Below, one piece after another: positions 54,323 to 62,897 of a DNA stretch of 64,000 bases. The notes beneath the pieces were generated by a model, which saw only the letters and a program-made list of their open reading frames with translations, was not told where the DNA came from and did no database searches. This DNA comes from Neobacillus endophyticus (GTDB lineage: Bacteria; Bacillota; Bacilli; Bacillales; Cytobacillaceae). The position numbers and the translations under genes were made by a program. The DNA lies in NCBI RefSeq assembly GCF_013248975.1, contig NZ_JABRWH010000001.1, positions 2,438,001-2,502,000 of the forward strand, read 5' to 3'. How positions within the stretch are numbered: the stretch's first letter is position 1; each line of letters starts with the position of its first letter.

Positions 54323-54951
54323 TTTTTAACCCCTTATCTAATATCACATGTGGATATCTTACTAGATTTTGGCTGCTTTTTCTATCTTGAAGTTATTTTT
54401 TGTGATGAAAATTGAAGTTGCCCTATCTTAATAAAATAATATTTACTTGGGCTTATATCAATAGGGTAAGATTCTATTATACAACCATACCTAGAAGGAA
54501 GATATGAGTTATTCCCAAGTGGGAATAAATATAGAAAAAATGAAAGAATTGGTTGAGTTCTAAACTGAATTTTTTAAAAACAAGTGTAAACTCATCATTG
54601 TGGCTAGTAAGATGCAACATATGGTCTAAAAGGAAGTGCTACTCCTTAGAAAATTAATGGTGAACAACTTGTTACTCCATTAACAGGTGATTTTTTTAAA
54701 CCATTTGGTATATTAAATATTGAATTATAGAAAAGAAGTTGATATAGAATAAATCTATACCATCTGCTTTTTAATAAAAATACCATTCAGGAGCGATTTT
54801 CGTTAAAATAGACATTGCCGATTTTCACCATAGTTTTGCACAAATTATAAATGTCCAAATGTACCTGTGTTTGATAATAAGTGATTATGCATGATTTACG
54901 TGTAAAAGAAGTGGAACATGGGGCTTCATATTTTTTGAAGGTGTATCCATA
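54323..54951. other. Long gap between the divergent ABC-F and dus genes
   Basis: No gene. On the ABC-F side a wide inverted repeat (CCCTAT 54421-54426 ... ATAGGG about 54468) may form a leader structure; ABC-F genes often have attenuating leaders, but I see no T-tract. A TTAATGG / CCATTAA hairpin lies at 54654-54683 on the dus side. Confidence 0.4.
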
Positions 54952-55935
54952 GTGAGAGGATTTGAGTTTGAAATGATAGATAATTTTTGGCGTGATTTAC
55001 CTCGGCCATTTTTTGTACTTGCACCAATGGAAGATGTGACAGATGTTGTTTTTCGGCACGTAGTAAGTGAAGCCGGTCGACCGGATGTATTTTTCACAGA
55101 GTTTACAAATTCAGATAGCTATTGTCATCCAGAGGGCATGAAAAGTGTGCGTGGCCGATTGATTTTTACAGATGATGAACAGCCAATGGTGGCACATATT
55201 TGGGGGGATAATCCTGAATATTTCCATCAAATGAGTATTGGCATGGCAGAGCTAGGATTTAAAGGCATCGATATTAATATGGGCTGCCCTGTACCGAATG
55301 TAGCATCGAGAGGGAAGGGGAGTGGCCTTATTCTGCGTCCTGACGTTGCGGCAGAACTTATTCAAGCAGCAAAAGCGGGGGGACTGCCAGTCAGCGTGAA
55401 AACCCGACTTGGCTATAATGACGTAAATGAGTGGGAAGAGTGGCTAACGCATATTTTAAAACAGGATATTGCCAACCTTTCTATTCATTTGCGTACAAGA
55501 AAGGAAATGAGCGAAGTAGATGCGCATTGGGAGCTAATTCCGGAAATCAAAAAATTACGTGACCGTATCGCACCAAATACGCTACTAACAATCAATGGAG
55601 ACATTCCTGACCGTCAAACTGGGCTGCAGCTTGCTGAACAATATGGTATTGATGGCGTTATGATCGGGCGAGGAATTTTTAAAAATCCTTTTGCTTTTGA
55701 AAAAGAGCCAAAAGAGCATAGTAGTAAAGAATACCTTGATCTTTTAAGACTTCAGCTTGATCTTCAAGATCAATATGCGGAAGTACTGCCACGTTCAATC
55801 ACAGGGCTTCATCGCTTTTTCAAAATTTATGTCAAAGGATTCCGCGGAGCTGGTGAATTAAGAAACCAATTAATGAACACAAAATCAACAGATGAAGTGC
55901 GTGCATTACTTGATAACTTTGGAAAAGAATGTTGA
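54952..55935 (+). CDS. yfjN: tRNA-dihydrouridine synthase (DusC/YfjN-like)
   Basis: FMN enzyme of 327 residues that reduces uridine in tRNA with NAD(P)H. The TIM-barrel core has [15 protein letters not shown], the [18 protein letters not shown] segment with the catalytic Cys112, [23 protein letters not shown] and [15 protein letters not shown]. The C-terminal helical domain recognises tRNA. GTG 54952 has GAAGGTG 8 bases upstream; ATG 54973 is an alternative. In B. subtilis the dus gene yfjN neighbours yfjO, so this marks the far side of the inserted sugar operon and ABC-F gene. Confidence 0.9.
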   Translation: MRGFEFEMIDNFWRDLPRPFFVLAPMEDVTDVVFRHVVSEAGRPDVFFTEFTNSDSYCHPEGMKSVRGRLIFTDDEQPMVAHIWGDNPEYFHQMSIGMAELGFKGIDINMGCPVPNVASRGKGSGLILRPDVAAELIQAAKAGGLPVSVKTRLGYNDVNEWEEWLTHILKQDIANLSIHLRTRKEMSEVDAHWELIPEIKKLRDRIAPNTLLTINGDIPDRQTGLQLAEQYGIDGVMIGRGIFKNPFAFEKEPKEHSSKEYLDLLRLQLDLQDQYAEVLPRSITGLHRFFKIYVKGFRGAGELRNQLMNTKSTDEVRALLDNFGKEC

Positions 55936-56084
55936 TGGGGCGGAGAGATTGAAACGATATAACTCAAAAGGTTAGAGAAAAAATGGCTTCCATTAACTCA
56001 TGTGTACGTATATTATTCAGTTTCAAGTTCCTTTGCAGCCGGCAGCTTTTGTTTTAATACAGTATGTTTTCTGAAAAAAGTTTA

Positions 56085-56144
56085 TTATTAGACGATGAAA
56101 TAACTTGGTGTTAGGGTTTCAAATTCCTTGATTCGTGTTATTTC
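56085..56144 (-). pseudogene. Second serine-recombinase tail fragment
   Basis: Minus-strand reading gives EITRIKEFETLTP, the same text as the tail at 46007-46066 (EITRIKKFETLTP), and the DNA matches over about 60 bases with scattered changes. Nothing else of the recombinase remains. Confidence 0.6.
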
Positions 56145-56186
56145 ATGATGTTTATAAGGACTTTAAGAAATAGGTTCACAAATTAG

Positions 56187-56217
56187 ACCGCATTGATGCT
56201 TCATGCGGTTTTTTTTG
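56187..56217 (+). terminator. Intrinsic terminator
   Basis: GACCGCAT / ATGCGGTT-type stem followed by TTTTTTTT. Confidence 0.72.
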
Positions 56218-56224
56218 ATGTGGA

Positions 56225-56405
56225 TCTGTTGATCGGCACGGGCGGTTCGAGGGCGTGCCGGGGGAGCCTCCTTGGCGCTTAAGCGCCTGTGGGGTACCAC
56301 CGTACTCCCGCAGGACATTGAAAAACGTCCTTGAATCCGCCCACTCACGAAGGAAATGCGTTAGCATTTTCGAGGAGTCTTTGTGCCGTCAGCCCCAATC
56401 AACAG
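56225..56405. repeat. GC-rich Bacillus-type extragenic repeat, long form
   Basis: A 180-base GC-rich island in AT-rich surroundings: GGCACGGGCGGTTCGAGGGC, GGGGGAGCCTCCTTGGCGC, the GGCGCTTAAGCGCC palindrome, CCCGCAGGACATTGAA, then GAGTCTTTGTGCCGTCAGCC. I recall this family as a widespread non-coding repeat in Bacillus-group genomes. Open frames on its minus strand are incidental. Confidence 0.75.
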
Positions 56406-56727
56406 TGTGGATGTATCAACCATGTTCTTTAACATAGCCTTTGATTTAACTTAATTCAATGGGGAACCTTCCATATTTGAAAAATCTTTTGTTTTTTTAA
56501 TTACAAAAAGGCTTTAATTAATTAAAAATTCTATTAAAGTAGTCTGTTAATATATAAGATTGGGTTATATTTATTGACCTTCAAGGTAAAACGTTTTCAA
56601 AGTGGATAAGTAATTTTCTTCTAGGATAATTGTGTGAAATGGAGCACATAATCATAGAAGGCTTTAAATAAGTTTGGAACAATTTTTCGGGTCAAAAGTA
56701 ATAGTTCTTGAAAAGGGAGAGGTAATC
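56406..56727. other. Intergenic before the malic enzyme gene
   Basis: AT-rich. GTAAAACGTTTTCA at about 56584-56597 is a half-matched CcpA cre site. No gene. Confidence 0.4.
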
Positions 56728-57921
56728 ATGGAAACTTTGCGTGACAAAGCGTTACAAATGCACCGGGATCGACAAGGGAAATTAGAAGTGAAAGCAAAGG
56801 TAGAGATTAAAAATGCAAATGATCTGAGCCTAGCATATTCACCTGGTGTCGCGGAGCCTTGTAAGGAAATCTATGAAGATCGAAATAGAGTTTATGAATA
56901 CACGATGAAAGGTAACACCATTGCCGTCGTTTCAGATGGTTCAGCTGTATTAGGGATTGGGAATATTGGACCGGAAGCAGCGATGCCAGTAATGGAAGGT
57001 AAAGCAGCTTTATTTAAGAGTTTTGCTAACGTTGATGCATTCCCTATTTGTTTAAATACACAGGATGTTGAAGAAATAATTGAGACAGTAAAGCGTCTTG
57101 AACCAACGTTTGGCGGGGTAAATTTAGAAGATATTTCAGCTCCAAGATGTTTTGAAATTGAAGAACGCCTGAAAAAAGAAACAAATATCCCTATTTTTCA
57201 TGATGACCAACATGGTACCGCTATTGTAACTGTTGCCGGATTAGTAAATGCTCTTAAACTAGTAGATAAGAAAATGGACGAAATTAAAGTCGTCATAAAT
57301 GGTGCGGGTGCTGCGGGTGTAGCAATTGCTCAATTGCTAAATCGCTTTGGTGTGTATGATGTCATTCTCTGTGATACAAAAGGTGCCATTTTTGAAAATC
57401 GTAAATACGGAATGAATCCAATTAAGGAAAATATCGCCAAGCAGACCAACCGTAACAATGCAGAGGGAAGGTTAGAGGAAGTAATTGTTGGGGCAGATGT
57501 TTTTGTTGGTGTATCTGTTGCAGGTGCAATCACAAAGGAAATGATTTTAACGATGAGAAGGGATGCCATTATTTTTGCAATGGCAAACCCTATTCCAGAA
57601 ATAATGCCAGATGAGGCAAAGGCTGCTGGGGCAAAAGTAATTGGAACAGGACGTTCTGATTTTCCAAATCAGGTGAATAATGTGCTTGCTTTTCCAGGGA
57701 TTTTTCGAGGAGCTCTTGATGTTCAAGCAACAGACATAAATGAAGAAATGAAAAAGGCTGCAGTATACGCCATTTCTTCGCTTATTTCAGAAGGAGAACT
57801 ATCAGAAGACTATGTGATACCAAACCCTTTTGATGAACGAGTAGCATCTGCGGTAGCAAAAGCTGTTGCAACTGCCGCTGTAGAAACTGGAGTAGCTAGG
57901 AAATCCTTTGTAAGCTTGTAA
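56728..57921 (+). CDS. ytsJ: NADP-type malic enzyme (YtsJ-like)
   Basis: 397 residues: malate to pyruvate plus CO2 with NAD(P)H formation. The short bacterial form. Blocks are LSLAYSPGVAEPCKEIYEDR, VVSDGSAVLGIGNIGPEAAM, FHDDQHGTAIVTVAGLVNAL with metal-binding Asp residues, VVINGAGAAGVAIAQLLNRF (nucleotide fold) and MANPIPEIMPDEAKAAGAKV. ATG 56728 follows AGGGAGAGG. The lengths and motifs match B. subtilis YtsJ, the main NADP malic enzyme. It leads a malate-linked cluster extending to the window end. Confidence 0.9.
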   Translation: METLRDKALQMHRDRQGKLEVKAKVEIKNANDLSLAYSPGVAEPCKEIYEDRNRVYEYTMKGNTIAVVSDGSAVLGIGNIGPEAAMPVMEGKAALFKSFANVDAFPICLNTQDVEEIIETVKRLEPTFGGVNLEDISAPRCFEIEERLKKETNIPIFHDDQHGTAIVTVAGLVNALKLVDKKMDEIKVVINGAGAAGVAIAQLLNRFGVYDVILCDTKGAIFENRKYGMNPIKENIAKQTNRNNAEGRLEEVIVGADVFVGVSVAGAITKEMILTMRRDAIIFAMANPIPEIMPDEAKAAGAKVIGTGRSDFPNQVNNVLAFPGIFRGALDVQATDINEEMKKAAVYAISSLISEGELSEDYVIPNPFDERVASAVAKAVATAAVETGVARKSFVSL

Positions 57922-58164
57922 CAAAAAACAATGGATTGATCAATCCCATTCAGGGGAAAATCGAGTGATAAGTAGAGGAGGGGAAGGAATACAGGTTATG
58001 GTTCATTTCCGGTTAAGAAAACTGATTCCTACCCCCGTTTTACTATCTACACCTAAAAACTTACTTTTTTTAATTTCAAAAAGAGTTCTGTTGATTTCAA
58101 GTAATATAATAGACTTGGGATAAATTTCAGTACTGAAGTGAAAGTGTGTTTGGAGGCGACATCT

Positions 58165-58917
58165 TTGATTATCACACTTACTATGTTCCTAATGGGTATC
58201 TTACTAGGGTTTATTGGGGCCGGAGGATCCGGTTTTATCATCGCTTTGTTAACGGTTGTTTTTGGGGTGCCAATCCAGACAGCATTAGGTACATCTCTGG
58301 CAGCAATGGTGTTTACGACTATGTCCGGAGCTTACAGCCATTACCGGCAGGGAAATATGGATGTGAAAACAGGAATAACTGTAGGTGCATTTGGGGCAAT
58401 TATGTCCTTTGTTGGTTCTAAGATAGCCATATGGATTCCGGTCCATTCACTCCACTTTCTCACAGCGGGAATGCTGTTTCTATCCGCTGTAATGCTGATG
58501 ATCCGCCTTTTTATAGTAAATAGGCTAAAAGAGACAAATAAAAGGAAAACGAGATCAACTGGCAGCTTTCTAATGAGAGCAGCGTCTGTCGGTATCGTGA
58601 CTGGTATTTTATCTGGTACGTTTGGTATTGGGTCGGCTCCATTTATCCAGCTGGGGTTGATGGTTGTGTTGGGTCTTTCTGTACAAGAATCAGTCGGCAC
58701 AACGATGTTGGTTATTCTCCCCATCGCTTTCGCTGGCGGGTCAGGCTACTATTTTGAGGGCTATTTCAACGTCTTGCTTCTGGTCCAGGTACTCGCTGGA
58801 ACGATGATTGGTTCTTATATTGGGGCCAAATTCACCAACAATGTTCCACTGCCAATTTTAAAAAGTGCAATGGTTCTCACCCCAATTATGGCGGGTGCCA
58901 TTTTGCTAATTCGATGA
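58165..58917 (+). CDS. TauE/SafE-family anion permease
   Basis: 250 residues, seven or eight membrane helices arranged as two homologous halves: MGILLGFIGAGGSGFIIALL at the N-terminus and GIVTGILSGTFGIGSAPFIQ in the middle, both with the Gly-rich TauE signature. The family moves sulfonates, sulfite or other organic anions. TTG 58165 lies 8 bases after GGAGG; the longer frame from 58138 puts the ribosome binding site inside the gene. It sits between malic enzyme and the malate sensor, so an organic acid is conceivable. Confidence 0.85.
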   Translation: MIITLTMFLMGILLGFIGAGGSGFIIALLTVVFGVPIQTALGTSLAAMVFTTMSGAYSHYRQGNMDVKTGITVGAFGAIMSFVGSKIAIWIPVHSLHFLTAGMLFLSAVMLMIRLFIVNRLKETNKRKTRSTGSFLMRAASVGIVTGILSGTFGIGSAPFIQLGLMVVLGLSVQESVGTTMLVILPIAFAGGSGYYFEGYFNVLLLVQVLAGTMIGSYIGAKFTNNVPLPILKSAMVLTPIMAGAILLIR

Positions 58918-58923
58918 TTTATA

Positions 58924-58968
58924 ATAAAGGCTGCTTATAGCTCTTTTAAGAGTTTAGCGGTCTTTTGT
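58924..58968 (+). terminator. Terminator of the TauE gene
   Basis: An imperfect stem AAAGGCTGC...GCGGTCTTTTG with an inner AGCTCTT / AAGAGTT hairpin. T-tract short. Confidence 0.5.
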
Positions 58969-59024
58969 CATTTCATGCATAAGTGTTATACATAATATAA
59001 ATATAATAAAACCTGGAGGAGATT

Positions 59025-60620
59025 ATGAAGAAGGGCAAACTTAGTTTACAAGCCATTATTATTATATTTGTATGCATTGTCGTCGCTTTATCACTTGGAA
59101 TAACTGATTTAATAATAAGCAAAAGAATTACCTCCAGTGTGGAAGAAACACAGAAAGAAAAGGCCCTAAATATTGCAAAAATGACTGCCGTTAACCCACA
59201 AGTGATAGGGGCTTTTGAAGGGAAAGTTAACAAGAAAGAAGTACAAATATTAAGTAATCAAATAAAAGAAAAAACCAATGTTAACTTCGTTGTCGTTATG
59301 GATATGAAAGGAATTCGGCTTTCACACCCAGATCCCAGTAAAGTGGGGAAGCATTTCACTGGAGGAGATGAAGGGCCTGTTCTTAAAGGAAAGGAGTATG
59401 TTTCCATTTCAAAGGGAACTCTCGGTCGATCCATGCGAGCATTTACTCCAATAAAAAATTCACATGGACAACAAGTCGGTGCGGTTGCTGTAGGAATTTC
59501 TTTAGAAAACGTTACAAAGGCGGTACATAAAGGACGTATGGGGATTGTTATTGGGACGTTAATTGGCATCCTAATAGGTGTAGTAGGTGCAGTGGTCCTG
59601 GCAAGATGCATCAAAAAAATCCTTTTAGGACTCGAGCCATTCGCGATTGCTAAGCTGCTTGAAGAACGTAGTTCCATGCTTCAGTCTGTGCGTGAGGGAA
59701 TAATAGCCATTGACCAAGAAGGGAAAATCACACTTGTAAACAGGGCAGCGAGAAAGCTTTTTAAGAGAGCCGGCCTTGAAGGTAACCCTATGGGGATGAA
59801 CATTGAAGCTTATTTGCCAGCGACACGGTTAACTCGCATTATAAAATCGGGTGAAACCGAATTGGATCAGGAACAAAACCTAAATGGGGTGACTATTTTA
59901 GTAAACAGGGTTCCGGTAGTTGTGGGAAAAGAGCCGGTGGGAGCAATCGCAACATTCCGTGATAAAACGGAAGTCCAATTGTTGGCTGAACAGCTCACAG
60001 GTGTACGTAACTATGCGGACGCTCTCCGTGCCCAGGCACATGAATTTATGAACAAACTTCATGTCATCCTTGGCCTTGTTCGAACTGAACAATATGATAC
60101 ACTGGCTAACTACGTGAGTGAAACGGTACACATGCGAGAAACAGAAATGGGCTTTGTAACGAAGAAAATTCAAGACCCCGTTCTTGCTGGATTTTTAATT
60201 GGCAAACTAAGCTTTGCAAGAGAATCAGGTGCTTCACTATCATTTGATTGTGAAAGTAAACTTCCCAAGCCTGCAAACTCGGAAATTACACATGAGCTGA
60301 TAACAATAATTGGGAATCTCTTCGATAATGCAATAGAGGCAATAGCGGACAGTCCAAACAAAAAAGTCGACCTGAAACTTGATTATGCAGAGGATATTTT
60401 AACAATCGAGGTTAAAGACACAGGGATGGGAATGACGAAATCACTGCAAAACAAAATATTGGATAAAGGATTCTCCACGAAAGGGGATAACCGCGGGTTC
60501 GGATTATATCTTTTGGCACAGGCAATAGAAAGACTGGAAGGGGATTTGATTATTTCGTCCAAGCCTGGAAAGGGAACAAATTTTGTCGTTTATATACCTT
60601 ATAAAGCAGAGGATGAATAG
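59025..60620 (+). CDS. malK: Sensor histidine kinase, malate-sensing MalK/CitA type
   Basis: 531 residues. Two membrane helices (IIIIFVCIVVALSLGITDLI; GIVIGTLIGILIGVVGAVVL) bracket an extracellular PAS-like citrate/C4-dicarboxylate sensor of about 140 residues (MDMKGIRLSHPDPSKVGKHF, YVSISKGTLGRSMRAFTPI). A cytoplasmic PAS, a dimerisation helix with His339 in AHEFMNKLHVILGL and a HATPase domain (NLFDNAIEAI, GMGM, GFGLYLL) follow. This is the DcuS/CitA/MalK family. With MalR next door it should sense external malate, as B. subtilis YufL does. RBS GGAGGAG. Confidence 0.92.
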   Translation: MKKGKLSLQAIIIIFVCIVVALSLGITDLIISKRITSSVEETQKEKALNIAKMTAVNPQVIGAFEGKVNKKEVQILSNQIKEKTNVNFVVVMDMKGIRLSHPDPSKVGKHFTGGDEGPVLKGKEYVSISKGTLGRSMRAFTPIKNSHGQQVGAVAVGISLENVTKAVHKGRMGIVIGTLIGILIGVVGAVVLARCIKKILLGLEPFAIAKLLEERSSMLQSVREGIIAIDQEGKITLVNRAARKLFKRAGLEGNPMGMNIEAYLPATRLTRIIKSGETELDQEQNLNGVTILVNRVPVVVGKEPVGAIATFRDKTEVQLLAEQLTGVRNYADALRAQAHEFMNKLHVILGLVRTEQYDTLANYVSETVHMRETEMGFVTKKIQDPVLAGFLIGKLSFARESGASLSFDCESKLPKPANSEITHELITIIGNLFDNAIEAIADSPNKKVDLKLDYAEDILTIEVKDTGMGMTKSLQNKILDKGFSTKGDNRGFGLYLLAQAIERLEGDLIISSKPGKGTNFVVYIPYKAEDE

Positions 60621-60621
60621 A

Positions 60622-61329
60622 ATGATTAATGTAATGATTGTCGAAGATGACCCGATGGTAGCAGAAATTAATAAACAATATCTTGCTAAAATTTATGGGT
60701 TCCGGTTGGCTGCAACAGTCAATTCAGTAGCTGAAGCCATCCGAGTTTTGGGAGAAAATGATATCCAGCTCATTCTTCTTGATATTTTCATGCCGGGAAA
60801 GCAGGGCCTAGAGCTATTAGCGTACCTTCGGAAAAATGACCTTGAAATTGATGTCATCATCATTTCAGCAGCCTCAGATCTTGAACGAATTAAGAGGGCA
60901 TTAAGGTATGGTGTTGTCGACTATTTAATTAAGCCTTTCGAGTTTGAACGGTTTAACGCTGCACTTACCACCTACCTTGAGCAAACTCGTTTCATTAATA
61001 AACAGGATTCGGTTAGCCAGCAGGAGCTCGATCACTTACTTTTGCACCGAGACGAAGCTGTTATTGCAGAAGAACTGCCAAAGGGGTTGACGAAGGATAC
61101 CTTAAAGCAGGTATGGGATGCAATTCATGAATTGAAGGACGGGCCTTTTTCCACTGATGAAGTAGCGAATGTTTTAGGGATCTCAAGTGTTTCGGCAAGA
61201 AAGTATCTTAATTTCCTAAAGGAATTAGGAATCCTTGAAGTAAAGGTGATCTACGGAGCGGTTGGAAGGCCTGTATACCAGCATGAATATAACAAATTTA
61301 AAGAGCACTTAATAAAAAACTTTCTGTAA
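60622..61329 (+). CDS. malR: Response regulator, CitB/MalR type
   Basis: 235 residues. The receiver has the acidic pair in IVEDDPM, Asp54 in LLDIFMPGKQG and Lys in LIKPFEFERF. The C-terminal part is the helix-turn-helix of the CitB/DcuR group (FSTDEVANVLGISSVSARKY, then LNFLKELGILEVKVIYGAVG). It starts one base after the kinase stop with GAGG inside the kinase end. In B. subtilis MalR activates malic enzyme and malate uptake genes; the same targets lie close by here. Confidence 0.92.
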   Translation: MINVMIVEDDPMVAEINKQYLAKIYGFRLAATVNSVAEAIRVLGENDIQLILLDIFMPGKQGLELLAYLRKNDLEIDVIIISAASDLERIKRALRYGVVDYLIKPFEFERFNAALTTYLEQTRFINKQDSVSQQELDHLLLHRDEAVIAEELPKGLTKDTLKQVWDAIHELKDGPFSTDEVANVLGISSVSARKYLNFLKELGILEVKVIYGAVGRPVYQHEYNKFKEHLIKNFL

Positions 61330-61358
61330 GCAGTTATGTACGCTGCTTACTTTTTTTA
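61325..61358 (+). terminator. Terminator of malK-malR
   Basis: GTAAGCAG / CTGCTTAC stem with a 9-nt loop and a run of seven T. It overlaps the malR stop. Confidence 0.9.
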
Positions 61359-61451
61359 TTTACAAAAAAAATTAGTTAACTTTCATAATCTATGAAAACG
61401 GTTTACAAGGGAATATGATAGACATGTAACAAGGCAAAGGGGGATTAAAAT

Positions 61452-61690
61452 ATGGTTGCAGAACCGTGTAAAAAGATTTATGAGAATGAAGAAAGCGTTT
61501 ACGAATATCCGTCTACCAGTTATGCAAAGAAAATAATGAGGAAATGAAAATAACGGCAGCGTACGTCATAGCAAATAGCATTAGTAATGAGGAATAACGA
61601 GAATTACGTTATACCGAGTTCAATAGACAAAAGAGTGGCTGCAAATGTAGTAGAAGAAATCATAAAAGCAGCTAGAATAATTGTTTTGCA
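61452..61690 (+). pseudogene. Malic enzyme remnant with large internal deletion
   Basis: ATG 61452, behind AAAGGGGG, opens MVAEPCKKIYENEESVYEYP, which equals the VAEPCKEIYEDRNRVYEY of the gene at 56728. After a stop (61545-61547) the other end follows in two frames: AAYVIANSISNEE and NYVIPSSIDKRVAANVVEEI (intact gene: AVYAISSLISEGE, DYVIPNPFDERVASAVAKAV). The whole central catalytic and nucleotide-binding part, roughly 300 codons, is deleted. It lies between malR and kdgT, a place where a malate-regulated gene would be expected. Confidence 0.85.
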
Positions 61691-61722
61691 AGATGACAGA
61701 AACTATTTTAGGAGGGGTAAAA

Positions 61723-62691
61723 ATGCAAATTCCAATTAAGAAAATGCTTGATAAAATTCCAGGTGGTTTGATGGTGGTACCACTTTTCTTAGGGGTATTA
61801 ACTAATACATTTTTCCCGCAATTTTTAAAAATTGGCGGTTTTACAACGGCATTATTTAGTAAAGATGCATCATCAACCATTTTGGCATGTTTTATGTTTT
61901 TAATTGGTTCACAAATTAATTTTAAATTAGCTCCAAAGGCATTAAAAAAAGGTGCAATATTATTAACAGGAAAATTTATAGTAGGTGCTGGTATAGGTAT
62001 AGGTGTAGCAATGCTTTTTGGACCTGCCGGAATACTAGGATTATCACCATTAGCAATCCTTGCCGCGTTATTAAATGCTAACGGCGGATTATATGCATCT
62101 CTTGCTTCATCGTATGGTGACGAAACGGATGTTGGGGCATATGCGTTATTTTCTTTAAAAGATGGTCCATTTTTTACATTAGTTGCATTAGGTGCATCCG
62201 GCCTTGCCTCCATTCCTTTTCATTCACTTGTAGCCGTGTTAATTCCAATCGTAATCGGAATGATTTTAGGAAATATTGATCCTGATATGAGAAAGTTCCT
62301 TGGAAGCAGTAAATTATTATTAATCCCATTCTTCTCATTCCCATTAGGTGCAGGAATGAATCTCTCAATTATTTTGAAAGCGGGAGGTCCTGGCATAATA
62401 TTAGGTTTAATAGCTGCATTTACTGGAATTGGAGCATACGTACTTTTGAAATTATTTAAAGAAAATCCTATCGTTGGTTTAGCAACAGGGTCAACTGCAG
62501 GAAATGCTGTAGCTACACCAGCTGTTGTTGCAGCAGCAGATCACTCCTTATCTTCAGTAGCACAAGCAGCTACTGCACAAGTTGCAGCAGCATGTGTCAT
62601 ATCTGCAATAATCTGTCCGATTATTGTTAGCTATGTGCATAAAATGTCCGAAAAGAAAAAAGCTAAAGAATTAATTCAAAGCGCAGCATGA
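61723..62691 (+). CDS. kdgT: 2-keto-3-deoxygluconate permease family transporter
   Basis: 322 residues with about ten membrane helices: MQIPIKKMLDKIPGGLMVVP, FMFLIGSQINFKLAPKALKK, LLNANGGLYASLASSYGDE, then PFFSFPLGAGMNLSIILKAG and GLATGSTAGNAVATPAVVAAAD. This is the KdgT pattern (H+-coupled uptake of 2-keto-3-deoxygluconate). No kdgK/kdgA or pectin genes are near. Its place in a malate cluster leaves open that this member carries another organic acid. ATG 61723 follows AGGAGGGG. Confidence 0.88.
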   Translation: MQIPIKKMLDKIPGGLMVVPLFLGVLTNTFFPQFLKIGGFTTALFSKDASSTILACFMFLIGSQINFKLAPKALKKGAILLTGKFIVGAGIGIGVAMLFGPAGILGLSPLAILAALLNANGGLYASLASSYGDETDVGAYALFSLKDGPFFTLVALGASGLASIPFHSLVAVLIPIVIGMILGNIDPDMRKFLGSSKLLLIPFFSFPLGAGMNLSIILKAGGPGIILGLIAAFTGIGAYVLLKLFKENPIVGLATGSTAGNAVATPAVVAAADHSLSSVAQAATAQVAAACVISAIICPIIVSYVHKMSEKKKAKELIQSAA

Positions 62692-62734
62692 TATAAGTTA
62701 AGTAAATTTATAAACAAAAAAAAGTGAAAGATCG

Positions 62735-62775
62735 ATCAAAGCAGCCAGCGGTTTTACTGTCTGCTTTGTTTCGTT
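62735..62775 (+). terminator. Terminator of kdgT
   Basis: CAAAGCAG / CTGCTTTG stem with a 16-nt loop followed by TTTCGTT. Confidence 0.65.
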
Positions 62776-62897
62776 GCAAAAAAGCCATTAAATTAAAAAA
62801 ACTAGTGTGATAAGGAAAATGTTATTAACGTGGAAAGGTAAGCAATCTATGTTATGGTATTTTCCGAATAGCAATTTTATAGAAAGAAGGAAACACC

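Noticed and set aside
56163..56437. Three ORFs of about 60 codons in the GC-rich repeat
   Set aside because: They come from the structured repeat, overlap each other on both strands and have no ribosome binding sites.
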